A stretch of DNA of 64,000 bases from Pseudomarimonas arenosa (GTDB taxonomy: Bacteria; Pseudomonadota; Gammaproteobacteria; Xanthomonadales; Xanthomonadaceae). The notes under the pieces were generated by a model. It had not been told where the DNA came from. It saw nothing but the letters and a program-made list of their open reading frames with translations, and did not search any database. Position numbers and translations under genes: made by a program. The DNA is taken from the NCBI RefSeq assembly GCF_014841215.1, contig NZ_JACYTR010000006.1, positions 62,001-126,000 on the forward strand, given 5' to 3'. Below are positions 56,335 to 64,000 of the stretch, piece by piece; positions within the stretch are counted from its first letter, which is position 1, and every line of letters begins with the position of its first letter.

Positions 56335-56745
56335 TCAGCCCTGTTCTTGCGCTGGCGCCGGTTCGTCCGCTGGCTTATTGCCGCAGAAGCTGTCGATCTG
56401 CTGTCTTGCGCGATCAGCGTAGCGCTGCAGTTCTTCGCCTTCCAAGCGCTCATTGGTGCCGTCGTTGTTGGTATCCATCAACACCACCGGGTTGCCCTCG
56501 AACACCTTCAGGTTCTTGCGCGCCAGCTGACATTCGGGCGATTCCGGCTCCGATTTTGGCGGTTCGCTGTTGGGCTCGCTGGGCAGATCGCGTCGCTCGA
56601 CGTTTTTCTGCGATTCCGGCGGCGGCTGGTCGCTGTAATGGGTTCGGCCTTGTTCGTCGGTCCACTTGTAGATCTCACCCGCGTCGGCGGCGCTCAGCGC
56701 CAGACAACCCGCCAGACCCACCGCCATCAAAGTCATACCACGCAC
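56335..56745 (-). CDS. DUF4124 domain protein with signal peptide
   Basis: This 136-residue exported protein has a signal peptide (MRGMTLMAVGLAGCLALSAADA). The DUF4124 motif IYKWTDEQGRTHYSDQPPPES is followed by a Pro/Glu/Ser-rich linker and a C-terminal helical part with two cysteines (PECQLARKNL, DSFCGNK), which could form a disulfide. It precedes the smaller DUF4124 gene in the same direction, and the pair looks like a duplication. It is divergent from pssA. Confidence 0.82.
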   Translation of the reverse strand: MRGMTLMAVGLAGCLALSAADAGEIYKWTDEQGRTHYSDQPPPESQKNVERRDLPSEPNSEPPKSEPESPECQLARKNLKVFEGNPVVLMDTNNDGTNERLEGEELQRYADRARQQIDSFCGNKPADEPAPAQEQG

Positions 56746-56917
56746 GCTACACCTCGGTTATACGGAAACCCGCCTGCCATTGTGCACCGATGCGCCGTCG
56801 CTTGCGCGGCCGGCTATCGGCGCCATTCTGCGATCGGTCGATCGGCGGCGGCGGCCGGCAAGCGGCATGCGTTCAAGCCCTTGCGGTACACTCGGCCGGT
56901 CTGTCCAGAGTGTCCCC

Positions 56918-57685
56918 ATGACGTCGACCGGTCCCTCCCAGCCGCGCCACCGTGGCATCTACCTGTTGCCCAACCTGTTCACCACAGGCGGGCTGTTCGC
57001 CGGGTTCTACGCCATCCTGGCCGCCAGCGCCGGGCAGTTCTCGGCCGCCTGCATCGCCGTGTTCATCGCCGCCCTGCTGGATGGCGTCGACGGTCGCATC
57101 GCCCGCATGACCGGCACGCAGAGCGAGTTCGGTACGCAATACGATTCGCTGGCCGATCTGGTCAGCTTTGGCATGGCGCCGGCCCTGGTGATGTTTCACT
57201 GGTCGCTGAGTGGCCTGAAGCTGGTCAGTCCGCTGTGGGGCAAGGTCGGTTGGTCGCTGGCCTTTCTCTACGCCGCCTGTGCCGCCTTGCGTCTGGCCCG
57301 TTTCAACACGCAGGTAGGCGTGGTCGACAAGCGCTACTTCATCGGTTTGGCCAGCCCGGCAGCGGCCGGCTTGATGATGTCCTTCGTCTGGGTGGCCACC
57401 GACAACGGCTGGAGTGGCGACCAGCTGCGCTGGGTGGCGCCGATCGTCACCGGCTTTGCCGCCCTGATGATGGTCAGTCGATTCCGCTTCTACAGTTTCA
57501 AGACCCTGCCCCTAGGTGATCGCGTGCCGTTCGTGGCGGTATTGATTGCCGTGGGCGTATTCGTGGCCTTGGCCATTGATCCACCCATCGTGCTGCTGAC
57601 GATCACCGGTCTGTATGCGCTTTCCGCCCCGGCCACCTGGGTGCTGACCCGTATGCGGCGTACACGCAACAGCGCTGACGAATGA
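56918..57685 (+). CDS. pssA: CDP-diacylglycerol-serine O-phosphatidyltransferase
   Basis: This enzyme makes phosphatidylserine, the precursor of phosphatidylethanolamine, in the inner membrane. I use ATG 56918 (MTSTGPSQPRHRGIYLLPN), giving 255 residues. Upstream in-frame codons are Arg-rich and overlap no family sequence. The CDP-alcohol transferase motif DGRIAR-x8-G-x3-D-x3-D is complete (DGRIARMTGTQSEFGTQYDSLAD). Multiple transmembrane helices follow. It is the integral-membrane, Bacillus-type enzyme rather than the peripheral E. coli type. Its stop overlaps the next gene by four bases. Confidence 0.94.
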   Translation: MTSTGPSQPRHRGIYLLPNLFTTGGLFAGFYAILAASAGQFSAACIAVFIAALLDGVDGRIARMTGTQSEFGTQYDSLADLVSFGMAPALVMFHWSLSGLKLVSPLWGKVGWSLAFLYAACAALRLARFNTQVGVVDKRYFIGLASPAAAGLMMSFVWVATDNGWSGDQLRWVAPIVTGFAALMMVSRFRFYSFKTLPLGDRVPFVAVLIAVGVFVALAIDPPIVLLTITGLYALSAPATWVLTRMRRTRNSADE

Positions 57686-59373
57686 TGCTGGAGCGACGCC
57701 TCCTGCCGTTGTTGGCCGATCTCAGTCAGCAGTTGGCGGCGTCGCTGGATCTGGAATCCACCCTGGCCCGCGTGGTCACCCTGATTGCCGATGCCATGGC
57801 GTCGGAAACGGCCTCGGTGTTTCTGCTCGAAGACGACGGCAGCATGGTTTGCCGGGCCTGCTGTGGCCCGGTCGATATCCGTGGGCTGCGCATCGAAGGC
57901 GGCCGCGGCATCGTCGGTCGTGCCATTGCCAGTGGCGAATGTCAGATCGTGCGCGACGCGCGCAGCGATCCTGATTTTGCCGGCCGCTCGATCGAGAGCG
58001 ATACCGGGTTCGTCACGCGCAGCGTGCTGTGCGCCCCGCTGCTTACCGCCGACGGGCCCATCGGCGCCCTGCAGGTGCTGAACAAGCAGGGCCTGCAGCT
58101 GTTCGATGATGAGGACCGCGATGCTCTGCGCGTGCTGGCCGCGCCTACTGCCCTGGCATTGAATCGCGCTCGATTGGCCGAAGCTCTGCTGGAACAGAAT
58201 CGCATCCGTCGTGAGCTGTCGCTGGCCCGCCGACTGCAGCGTTCCCTGCTGCCGAAACGACGTCGCGGTGCCTATCCGGTGCGTTCAATCAATCTGCCGG
58301 CGCAGGAGATTTCCGGCGATTTCTACGATTTCTTCGACTTGCCCGATGGTCGCGTTGCGTTTGCCCTGGGCGATGTCGCCGGCAAAGGCCTGGATGCGGC
58401 CTTCCTGATGGTGCGCTGCGCCAGCCTGCTGCGCTGGGCCGGCAAGGAGGGGTTGCGCCCTCCGGAGTGGTTGGCCAGGGTGAACGATGAGTTAAGTGAG
58501 GCGATTCCGCCGGGCATGTTCGTCTGTGCGGTGGCCGGCAGCTACGACCCGGCCACCGGCGATGTGTGCTGGTCGAGTGCTGGGTTTCCGCCCCTGCTGC
58601 GCATCGACGATGACGGCAGCAGCTGTCAGTTTCCGGCCGAAGGCCCGCCGCTGGGCATACTGCGCGGGCTCAGTTTTCCAGCGCAGTCGACGCGCTTGTG
58701 CGATGCCACTCTGTATCTGTTCTCCGACGGCGTCACCGATGTGCGCGATGGCGAAGGCCGCACGATCAATGTCGAAGGTATCGAGCAGGCGCTCAGCGAA
58801 CTTCGATCCTTGCGTCCAGAAGCGCGACTGCGCCGTCTGGTACGCCGCCTGCGCACCTTGCGAGTTACCGATGACATCACCTTCATGTCGCTGCAGGGGC
58901 CGAAATCCGGCCGCCATGAACTGCTCAACCACCGCTTCTGCGCGCACCCCACGGAACTCGCAGGAATGCGCCATCGGCTGGGCGAAGTATTGATTGGCTC
59001 GGGCTGCTCCGAGGAGGATCGGCAGGCCCTGGTGCTGGCCTTGGACGAAGCGGCCAGCAATGTCATTCGGCATGCCTATGCAGGGCCGTGTGACCATACG
59101 ATCGAGTTGAGTGTGCAACGCGAAGGCAGCGATCTTTGGTTTGAGTTGCAGGATGAGGCGCCGGCAGTCGATCCGGACAAGGTCAAGCCGCGCGATCTCG
59201 GTGAATGCAGACCCGGTGGCCTCGGTGTGAATATCATTGATGCCTTGATGGACGAATGGGACCTGTCGCCGCGCCCGAGTGGCGGCAATCGACTGCTGAT
59301 GCGCAAGCGGATGCGTGCGGGTGAATCGAACAGTGAAGGCAAAGGGGAACACGATGGGACAGTGCATCACTGA
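57682..59373 (+). CDS. GAF - SpoIIE-type PP2C phosphatase - HATPase (RsbW-like) fusion
   Basis: This 563-residue cytoplasmic protein has three parts. A GAF sensor domain is at about residues 20-160 (ASETASVFLLEDDGSMVCRA). A SpoIIE/RsbU-type serine phosphatase follows (about 190-400; EISGDFYDFFDLPDG and LGDVAGKGLDAAFLM hold the metal Asps). A C-terminal RsbW-like ATPase/kinase has the N-box with Asn460 (LDEAASNVIRHAY), DEAPAVDP (G1) and GGLGVNII (G2). Both activities of a partner switch thus sit in one chain. It overlaps pssA by four bases and the STAS gene by 20. The natural partner is the STAS protein at 59354. Confidence 0.93.
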   Translation: MMLERRLLPLLADLSQQLAASLDLESTLARVVTLIADAMASETASVFLLEDDGSMVCRACCGPVDIRGLRIEGGRGIVGRAIASGECQIVRDARSDPDFAGRSIESDTGFVTRSVLCAPLLTADGPIGALQVLNKQGLQLFDDEDRDALRVLAAPTALALNRARLAEALLEQNRIRRELSLARRLQRSLLPKRRRGAYPVRSINLPAQEISGDFYDFFDLPDGRVAFALGDVAGKGLDAAFLMVRCASLLRWAGKEGLRPPEWLARVNDELSEAIPPGMFVCAVAGSYDPATGDVCWSSAGFPPLLRIDDDGSSCQFPAEGPPLGILRGLSFPAQSTRLCDATLYLFSDGVTDVRDGEGRTINVEGIEQALSELRSLRPEARLRRLVRRLRTLRVTDDITFMSLQGPKSGRHELLNHRFCAHPTELAGMRHRLGEVLIGSGCSEEDRQALVLALDEAASNVIRHAYAGPCDHTIELSVQREGSDLWFELQDEAPAVDPDKVKPRDLGECRPGGLGVNIIDALMDEWDLSPRPSGGNRLLMRKRMRAGESNSEGKGEHDGTVHH

Positions 59374-59671
59374 AAAGGCCGGCGACTTCCTGGTCATCCG
59401 CCTCGGCGGCGAGGTCGACATGTCCTGGTCGCAGGACGTGCGCAAGACCTTGCTCAAGGCACTGGACGAGTCGCCGCGGGTGGCGGTCAATCTGGCCGGT
59501 GTGTCCTACATCGACTCGTCCGGCATCGCCGCCTTGGTCGAGGGCTTTCAGCAGGCGCGTGGCAGTGGCAAGAGTTTCGTCCTGACCGAACTCAGTGATC
59601 AGGTGCGTGCCGTGCTCAAGCTTGCCCGCCTGGACAAGGTGTTCACCATTCGCGATCGGCTCGACGACTGA
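59354..59671 (+). CDS. STAS domain anti-sigma-factor-antagonist-like protein
   Basis: This 105-residue protein starts MGQCITEKAGDFLVIRL at ATG 59354, with a GGGG-type Shine-Dalgarno inside the end of the preceding gene. The STAS phospho-site is intact: SYIDSSGIAALVE, with Ser55/Ser56 in the DSSG position of SpoIIAA/RsbV. Upstream lies the phosphatase/kinase and downstream lies mlaE. In E. coli the STAS protein MlaB binds MlaF, the Mla ATPase. This protein may therefore be either an RsbV-like switch, an MlaB-like subunit, or both. Confidence 0.92.
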   Translation: MGQCITEKAGDFLVIRLGGEVDMSWSQDVRKTLLKALDESPRVAVNLAGVSYIDSSGIAALVEGFQQARGSGKSFVLTELSDQVRAVLKLARLDKVFTIRDRLDD

Positions 59672-59687
59672 GCCCCGGTAGCCGATC

Positions 59688-60488
59688 GTGCTTAACAGTC
59701 TGTTACTGCCGCTGGAGAAGCTCGGTCGGCGCACTACCAGTACCGTTGCCGACCTTGGCTATGCCGGCATGCTGCTGATCGACAGCCTGCGATTCTTGCT
59801 GTTCGGCTGGCGTCACGGGCAACCGGTGCGGCTACGGATGATCTTCGAGCAGGCACGGCAGGTCGGCGTCGATGCCATTCCGATTGTCAGCCTGCTGTCG
59901 TTCACCATCGGCGTCATGCTTGGCATTCAATTCATCGCCGCCCTGGGTGAGTTCGGTGCCGAGTCGAAAGTGGTGCTGGCCGCAGGCAAATCGATCACCC
60001 GCGAGTTCGGCGCCCTGATCACCGCCATCGTGGTTGCCGGCCGCAGCGGTTCGTCGTTCGCCGCGCGGCTGGGATCGATGGTGGTGTCGCAGGAAGTCGA
60101 TGCGCTCGCCGTCATCGGCATTGAGCCGGTGCGCTATCTGGTCGCCCCGGCCCTGGTGGCCATGCTGATCATGGTGCCGACGCTGACTGTGCTGGCTGAT
60201 CTGGTCGCCCTGATTGGCGCCGGCCTGTACTGCAGCGGGCCGCTGGATATGAACCTGGCCTCCTACATGGTGTCGACCCTGAATCAACTGGAGCCGCGCG
60301 ATATCTGGGAGGGCGTATCGAAAAGCTTTGTCTTCGCCATCCTGATCACCCTGATCGGCGTCAGCACCGGCTTCTCGGTCAGTGGCGGCGCTGAAGGCGT
60401 CGGCCGTGCCACCACCCGCGCCGTGGTGCTGTCGATCAGCGCCATCGTCATTGCCGACATGCTGTTTTCGTATTTCTTGAACCGATGA
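59688..60488 (+). CDS. mlaE: MlaE family lipid ABC transporter permease
   Basis: This 266-residue protein starts at GTG 59688, 16 bases after the STAS stop. The MlaE/DUF140 signature is intact: VVLAAGKSITREFGALITAIVVAGRSGSSFAARLGSMVVSQEVDAL, then IGIEPVRYLVAPA. It has about five to six transmembrane helices. MlaE is the permease of phospholipid transport across the inner membrane. Gene order (E before F, no MCE gene after it) differs from E. coli mlaFEDCB. A GGGATTC repeat starts directly at its stop codon. Confidence 0.93.
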   Translation: MLNSLLLPLEKLGRRTTSTVADLGYAGMLLIDSLRFLLFGWRHGQPVRLRMIFEQARQVGVDAIPIVSLLSFTIGVMLGIQFIAALGEFGAESKVVLAAGKSITREFGALITAIVVAGRSGSSFAARLGSMVVSQEVDALAVIGIEPVRYLVAPALVAMLIMVPTLTVLADLVALIGAGLYCSGPLDMNLASYMVSTLNQLEPRDIWEGVSKSFVFAILITLIGVSTGFSVSGGAEGVGRATTRAVVLSISAIVIADMLFSYFLNR

Positions 60489-60648
60489 AGAGCCGGGATT
60501 CGGGATTCGGGATTCGGGATTCGCGGAGCGTCGCGAGAGTCGTTGTTGTTGGCAGGGGCCAGCGGCGAGGCGGATTCGAGTATCACACGTCGAGATTGCG
60601 GGCACCCCAATGACCAATCCCGAATCCCGAATCCCGAATCCCGGCTCT
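60489..60648. repeat. GGGATTC inverted-repeat element spanning mlaE end to mlaF start
   Basis: AGAGCC and four tandem GGGATTC units form the left arm (60489-60522), starting right after the mlaE stop. The right arm (about 60614-60648) carries four AATCCCG-type units followed by GGCTCT and lies inside the mlaF coding region. The arms are complementary over 28 or more bases with about 92 bases between. The element is the same type as the one at 55468-55607. Confidence 0.75.
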
Positions 60649-61440
60649 CAAGAGCCGATCATCGACGTCCACGGTCTGGAGGCGTATTACGGCCGCCGCA
60701 GAATTCTGCACGGGATTGACTTTCGGGTGATGCCGGGTGAGATCCGGGTGATCATGGGGGGCTCGGGTTCGGGCAAGAGCACCCTGCTACGGCATTTGCT
60801 CGGGCTGCAGCGTCCGGTGCGGGGTTCGGTGAAACTGCTAGGTGTGGACGTGTCGCACGCCGATGCGCGGGCGCAGCTGAAACTGCGCCGGCAGATCGGG
60901 GTGAGTTTTCAAGGCGGCGCCTTGTTTACCTCGATGACCGTCGGCGAGAACGTCGCCCTGCCGCTGCGCGAGCATACCCAGTTCGACGAAAACACCATTC
61001 GCATCATGAGTCGGCTGAAACTCGAGGTGGTGAACCTCGGCGGCTTTCAGGATCTGATGCCGAGCCAGCTGTCCGGCGGCATGGTCAAGCGCGCCGCCCT
61101 GGCTCGCGCGATCGTGATGGATCCACGCCTGCTGTTCTTTGACGAGCCCTCCGCCGGCCTTGATCCGGTGGTGTCTGCCGAGCTCGATGAATTGATTCTG
61201 CAGCTGCGCGATGCGATGCGGATGAGCATTGTCGTCGTCACCCACGAACTGGAATCGGCGTTCAAGATTGCCGACACCATCACCGTGCTCGACCAGGGCA
61301 ATGTCCTGCTCACCGGCTCGGTCGATGAGGTGAAGGCCAGTGACAATCAGCGCATTCAAGATCTGCTCAACCGCCGCCCGCGCGAGATCGAAGTCGATAT
61401 CGACGACTACCTGCGTAGACTCACCGAAGAACAAGCGTAG
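60610..61440 (+). CDS. mlaF: MlaF family lipid ABC transporter ATPase
   Basis: This 276-residue ATP-binding protein has Walker A GGSGSGKST near residue 50, the signature LSGGMVKRAALARAI, and Walker B LLFFDEPSAGLDPVV. VVTHELESAF and a C-terminal extension fit MlaF, and EVDIDDYLRRL may be the partner-binding tail. The first codons (MTNPESRIPNPGSQE) are encoded by the right arm of the repeat at 60489-60648 and have no counterpart in the family, which normally starts near IIDVHGLEAYYG. No other ATG fits. It closes the set begun by pssA. Confidence 0.92.
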   Translation: MTNPESRIPNPGSQEPIIDVHGLEAYYGRRRILHGIDFRVMPGEIRVIMGGSGSGKSTLLRHLLGLQRPVRGSVKLLGVDVSHADARAQLKLRRQIGVSFQGGALFTSMTVGENVALPLREHTQFDENTIRIMSRLKLEVVNLGGFQDLMPSQLSGGMVKRAALARAIVMDPRLLFFDEPSAGLDPVVSAELDELILQLRDAMRMSIVVVTHELESAFKIADTITVLDQGNVLLTGSVDEVKASDNQRIQDLLNRRPREIEVDIDDYLRRLTEEQA

Positions 61441-61458
61441 GTCGGGCCCTGGCCCGAC
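61441..61458. repeat. REP-like inverted repeat after mlaF
   Basis: GTCGGGCCCTGGCCCGAC is a near-perfect dyad that begins at the mlaF stop codon (TAG followed by GTCGGG). A related CCCGACACGATCGGGTC sits at about 61636-61652. Between mlaF and lptG (61459-61694) I see no gene. These repeats resemble the REP-type elements of Lysobacterales and may end transcription. Confidence 0.5.
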
Positions 61459-61694
61459 ATCGTGCGTCGAGTCCGCCTCAGGCCTTCTTGCTCGAAGGCG
61501 GGCATGGGGCGGGATGCAACGTTTCAACCCCGCCGCTCTGATTGCCGCAGGCCGAGTTGGTTTCTGGGGTTGTGGCGAAACAATACGTTAAGAAGGGATT
61601 CGACTCTGCCGCGTCGCGTGTTCTACCCGCGCGACAAGGCCCGACACGATCGGGTCGCATGTTCCTTCGGCGGGTCAAGACGTCACGACCTTCC

Positions 61695-62795
61695 CTACAC
61701 TGCTCGCCGCAAATGCAGCCACACCGCCATGGCGACCACGCTGGGCGGCAGCAGGTTGGCCATGCGCAGGTCGACCCGGTAGAGCTGGGCCAGATCGATG
61801 GTCAGCCGCTGCAGCAGGAAGTAGGTCAGTCCAAACACCAGACCGAGAAACAGTCGCTTGCCAAAGCCACCGGAGCGCAGGGTGCCGAAGGCGAACGGCA
61901 TGGCGGCCAAGCACAGCACCAGGGCGTTCAGCGGATAGAACCAGCGCGACCAGTAGGCAGCCAGGAACGGGCCGGGGTCGAGGCTGTTGCGCTCCAGGTA
62001 GTCAAGGCTCTCGCTCAGGGTTCGGGTCGACAGATAGCGCGGTCGCTGTAACGAAAGGCTAAGAAGCTCAGGCTTGAGCTGCGAATCCCAGATCTCGCTT
62101 TCGATCACATCGGTCTGTACCTCGCGGCGGCCAATGGTGGAGCGACGCACTTGATGCAGCGTCCAGCGTTCATCCTGATGCACCGCCTGGGTCACCTTGG
62201 CAATCGAACGCAGTCGCCCCTGGGGGTCGAACTCATACAGCTGCACGTCGTCCAGTATGACCTTGCTTTGCGCTGCCTCGCCCTCAACACGGCCGCGGCG
62301 TGCGTTCAAATAGGTGTCGCCCTCGCGCGCCCACAGGCCTGACCAGCTGGCCATCGCCACGTCTTTCGAGCGAGCGCTGGCCGACAGCGCGTGCGAACGC
62401 AACTCGCCCCAAGGGCCGAGGGTTTCGCCGCTGACCACCATCAAGGCGGTCAGGGTGCCGACGCAGAGTATTGCGCTGCCGCAGATGCGCAGCTTGCTCA
62501 AGCCGGCGGCGCGTAGCGCGGTGAGCTCCGAGGTGGCTGCCAAAGCGCCCAGGCCGAGCACGCAGCCGATCATCGCCGAATGCGGAAACAGCTCGTACAT
62601 TCGCCGTGGCACGGTGTACAGGGATTTCAGCAGGGCGGTGTAGCCGGTGAAGCTGCCTTCGCCGATTCGCTTCAGGTCGCTGAGAAAGGCCACCAAGACA
62701 TCGAATCCAAGCAGTACGGCCCAGACCAGCAGGATCGTGCTCAACACCTGCACTGCCACCAGGCGGTCGGCCTGACGCAGGAGCGCGCGACTCAT
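61695..62795 (-). CDS. lptG: Lipopolysaccharide export permease LptG
   Basis: LptG pairs with LptF in the LptB2FG ABC transporter that extracts LPS from the inner membrane. The start MSRALLRQADRLVAVQVL at 62795 overlaps the lptF stop by four bases; the frame is open further upstream but overlaps lptF. The 366-residue protein has six transmembrane helices in two groups of three around a periplasmic beta-jellyroll. The helix after FPHSAMIGCVLGLGALAATSELTALRAAG is the conserved coupling region. Confidence 0.94.
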   Translation of the reverse strand: MSRALLRQADRLVAVQVLSTILLVWAVLLGFDVLVAFLSDLKRIGEGSFTGYTALLKSLYTVPRRMYELFPHSAMIGCVLGLGALAATSELTALRAAGLSKLRICGSAILCVGTLTALMVVSGETLGPWGELRSHALSASARSKDVAMASWSGLWAREGDTYLNARRGRVEGEAAQSKVILDDVQLYEFDPQGRLRSIAKVTQAVHQDERWTLHQVRRSTIGRREVQTDVIESEIWDSQLKPELLSLSLQRPRYLSTRTLSESLDYLERNSLDPGPFLAAYWSRWFYPLNALVLCLAAMPFAFGTLRSGGFGKRLFLGLVFGLTYFLLQRLTIDLAQLYRVDLRMANLLPPSVVAMAVWLHLRRAV

Positions 62796-63889
62796 GCGCG
62801 ATTCGCCTTGAGCCGCCCTGAGGGCCTGGGCATGCGGTTGCTGCGTGCCAACAGCAGCAGGGCCATGCCGAACACCGGCAGGTGGGCCCACCACAGACCC
62901 AGGGGCAGAGGCAGTTTGCCCTCACTCAGCCAGCTGCGTCCGATCATCAGCACAAACAGGTACAAGAGATAACTGAGCAGGGCGATCAGCAAACCGCCAT
63001 AGCGGGCTGCGCGCGGCGGCGAGCGGGCCAGCGGCACCGCCAGCAGGGCCAAGGCCAAGGTGGCCAGCGGGGCGGCCAGGCGCCAGTGCAGCTCGGCACT
63101 GCTCTCATTGCTGCGCTCGGCGATCAGTCGGGTCGTGGTCAGTCGCTCGACCTCGCGATCGCTGACATCCTCTTCGCTGTCTGGTACGCGGATATCGTTG
63201 CGCTGAAAGCGCATCACCCGATAGTCGCTCTGTCCGGGCACGCCCTCGGCGCGGAAGCCGTCTTCCAGCCGCAAATAGCGTTCTTCACCGATGCTTTCGA
63301 CAAACAGCTCGCCGCTGCGCGCGGTGACCACGTCAATTCTGCCGTCGCGCTCGGAATGCACGAACAGGCGACCAAAAGTCGAGCCGTCATCACTCATTTC
63401 GCCCAGATACACCACGGCGTGCCGACCCGGCAGTTCGACGAATCGGCCGGGTTCCAGCCCAGCAACCAGCAGGCTCTTGTTGGCGGCATCGATCATCTGC
63501 TTGGACAGATTCAACGCGCTTGGCGCCAGCCACATCGACAGCGCGGCCACCAGCAAAGTCACTGGCAGAATCAGCACCAGCGCCGGGCGCAACAGGGTGC
63601 TCGGCCCGAGGCCGGCCGCTGCCAAGACCGATGCCTCGCTGTCGCGGTACAAGCGTCCGACCGCTAGCAGCACGCCGACGAACAGCGCAAGCGGCAGCAG
63701 CATGGGCAAGGCATCGACCACCCGTAGACCGAGCTGCGAAAGCAACAATGCTGCTGGCACCTTGCCGCGGGCGATGCGCGCCAGCAGATCGGCCAGCACG
63801 CCGCTGGTGCTCACCAGCAGAAATATGCTGAAGCTGGCGGCAAAGCTGGCGGCCATTTCGCGCAACAGGTAGCGGTCGATCAAACGCAT
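62792..63889 (-). CDS. lptF: Lipopolysaccharide export permease LptF
   Basis: This 365-residue partner of LptG starts MRLIDRYLLREMAASFAAS, the conserved N-terminus. The coupling region LYRDSEASVLAAAGLGPSTLL is near residue 82. A periplasmic beta-jellyroll domain is at about 130-255, and the last three helices end in LLLARSNRM. lptF-lptG is a universal pair in Gram-negative bacteria. Upstream (63890-64000) the window has no gene on this side; a divergent gene may start beyond the edge. Confidence 0.95.
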   Translation of the reverse strand: MRLIDRYLLREMAASFAASFSIFLLVSTSGVLADLLARIARGKVPAALLLSQLGLRVVDALPMLLPLALFVGVLLAVGRLYRDSEASVLAAAGLGPSTLLRPALVLILPVTLLVAALSMWLAPSALNLSKQMIDAANKSLLVAGLEPGRFVELPGRHAVVYLGEMSDDGSTFGRLFVHSERDGRIDVVTARSGELFVESIGEERYLRLEDGFRAEGVPGQSDYRVMRFQRNDIRVPDSEEDVSDREVERLTTTRLIAERSNESSAELHWRLAAPLATLALALLAVPLARSPPRAARYGGLLIALLSYLLYLFVLMIGRSWLSEGKLPLPLGLWWAHLPVFGMALLLLARSNRMPRPSGRLKANRA

Positions 63890-64000
63890 GAATTCAGTGC
63901 AGGTTGAGACTGGCCTAGGGGGGGCGGGGCGGGGGCTGTTACCATGTGCGGCTGAAAGCCCGAACTCGGCGGCTCACGCGCCGTGCGCCCGGCAGTATCC

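Noticed and set aside
60489-60648. GGGATTC tandem units as a CRISPR array
   Set aside because: The units are contiguous seven-base repeats with no spacers and no cas genes nearby. Their paired inverted arms point to a repeat element.

Overview
The window is high-GC, almost fully coding chromosomal DNA from a gammaproteobacterium, most likely of the order Lysobacterales (Xanthomonadales), perhaps Rhodanobacteraceae-like. This placement is inferred from gene order (rph-rdgB, yicC-gmk-rpoZ-spoT, rpmE2-gltA, mrcA beside pilMNOPQ, ribH-nusB-thiL-pgpA), from REP-like and GGGATTC-type intergenic repeats, and from reprolysin-like secreted proteases. I saw no tRNA, rRNA operon, insertion sequence, prophage or CRISPR array. 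The only RNA gene I recognise is rnpB.

Region 1 (1-14000): two tandem minus-strand secreted metallopeptidase genes (the first cut by the window edge) lie downstream of rph-rdgB. A plus-strand housekeeping run follows: yicC, gmk, rpoZ, spoT, ridA, recG, a nucleoside hydrolase, rpmE2 and gltA. Region 2 (14000-25100): an unrecognised gene and mrcA (PBP1A) on the minus strand, then the type IV pilus assembly operon pilMNOPQ, which runs into a large Ig-like lipoprotein gene ending at a perfect hairpin. Region 3 (25160-32150): a compact MoxR/Bat operon (moxR, DUF58, DUF4381, batA, batB-TPR, batD) with an inverted repeat just upstream of its first gene.

Region 4 (32150-42460): two copies of a highly structured intergenic repeat, sodium:alanine and dicarboxylate/glutamate-type symporters, a 1111-residue modular secreted metallopeptidase, transketolase, and ribB with a dead GTP cyclohydrolase II domain. 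Region 5 (42520-55460): a large periplasmic TPR protein separates ribB from ribH-nusB-thiL-pgpA. Then come a uracil-DNA-glycosylase-like gene, a membrane-bound AraC regulator paired with an alpha/beta hydrolase, a GlcD-like flavoprotein, yraN, lpoA and rsmI.

Region 6 (55460-64000): an inverted-repeat element, rnpB and two DUF4124 genes precede a tightly packed plus-strand set: pssA, a GAF-SpoIIE phosphatase-HATPase protein, a STAS protein, mlaE and mlaF. lptG and lptF face this set. The pssA-to-mlaF set is the best candidate for something new: a complete partner-switching module (phosphatase, kinase and antagonist) embedded between a phospholipid synthase and a phospholipid-transporter core. 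Other points of interest are the folded repeat at 32152-32508, the inverted repeat whose right arm became the first codons of mlaF, and the BatB-like protein with a decayed metal-binding site.
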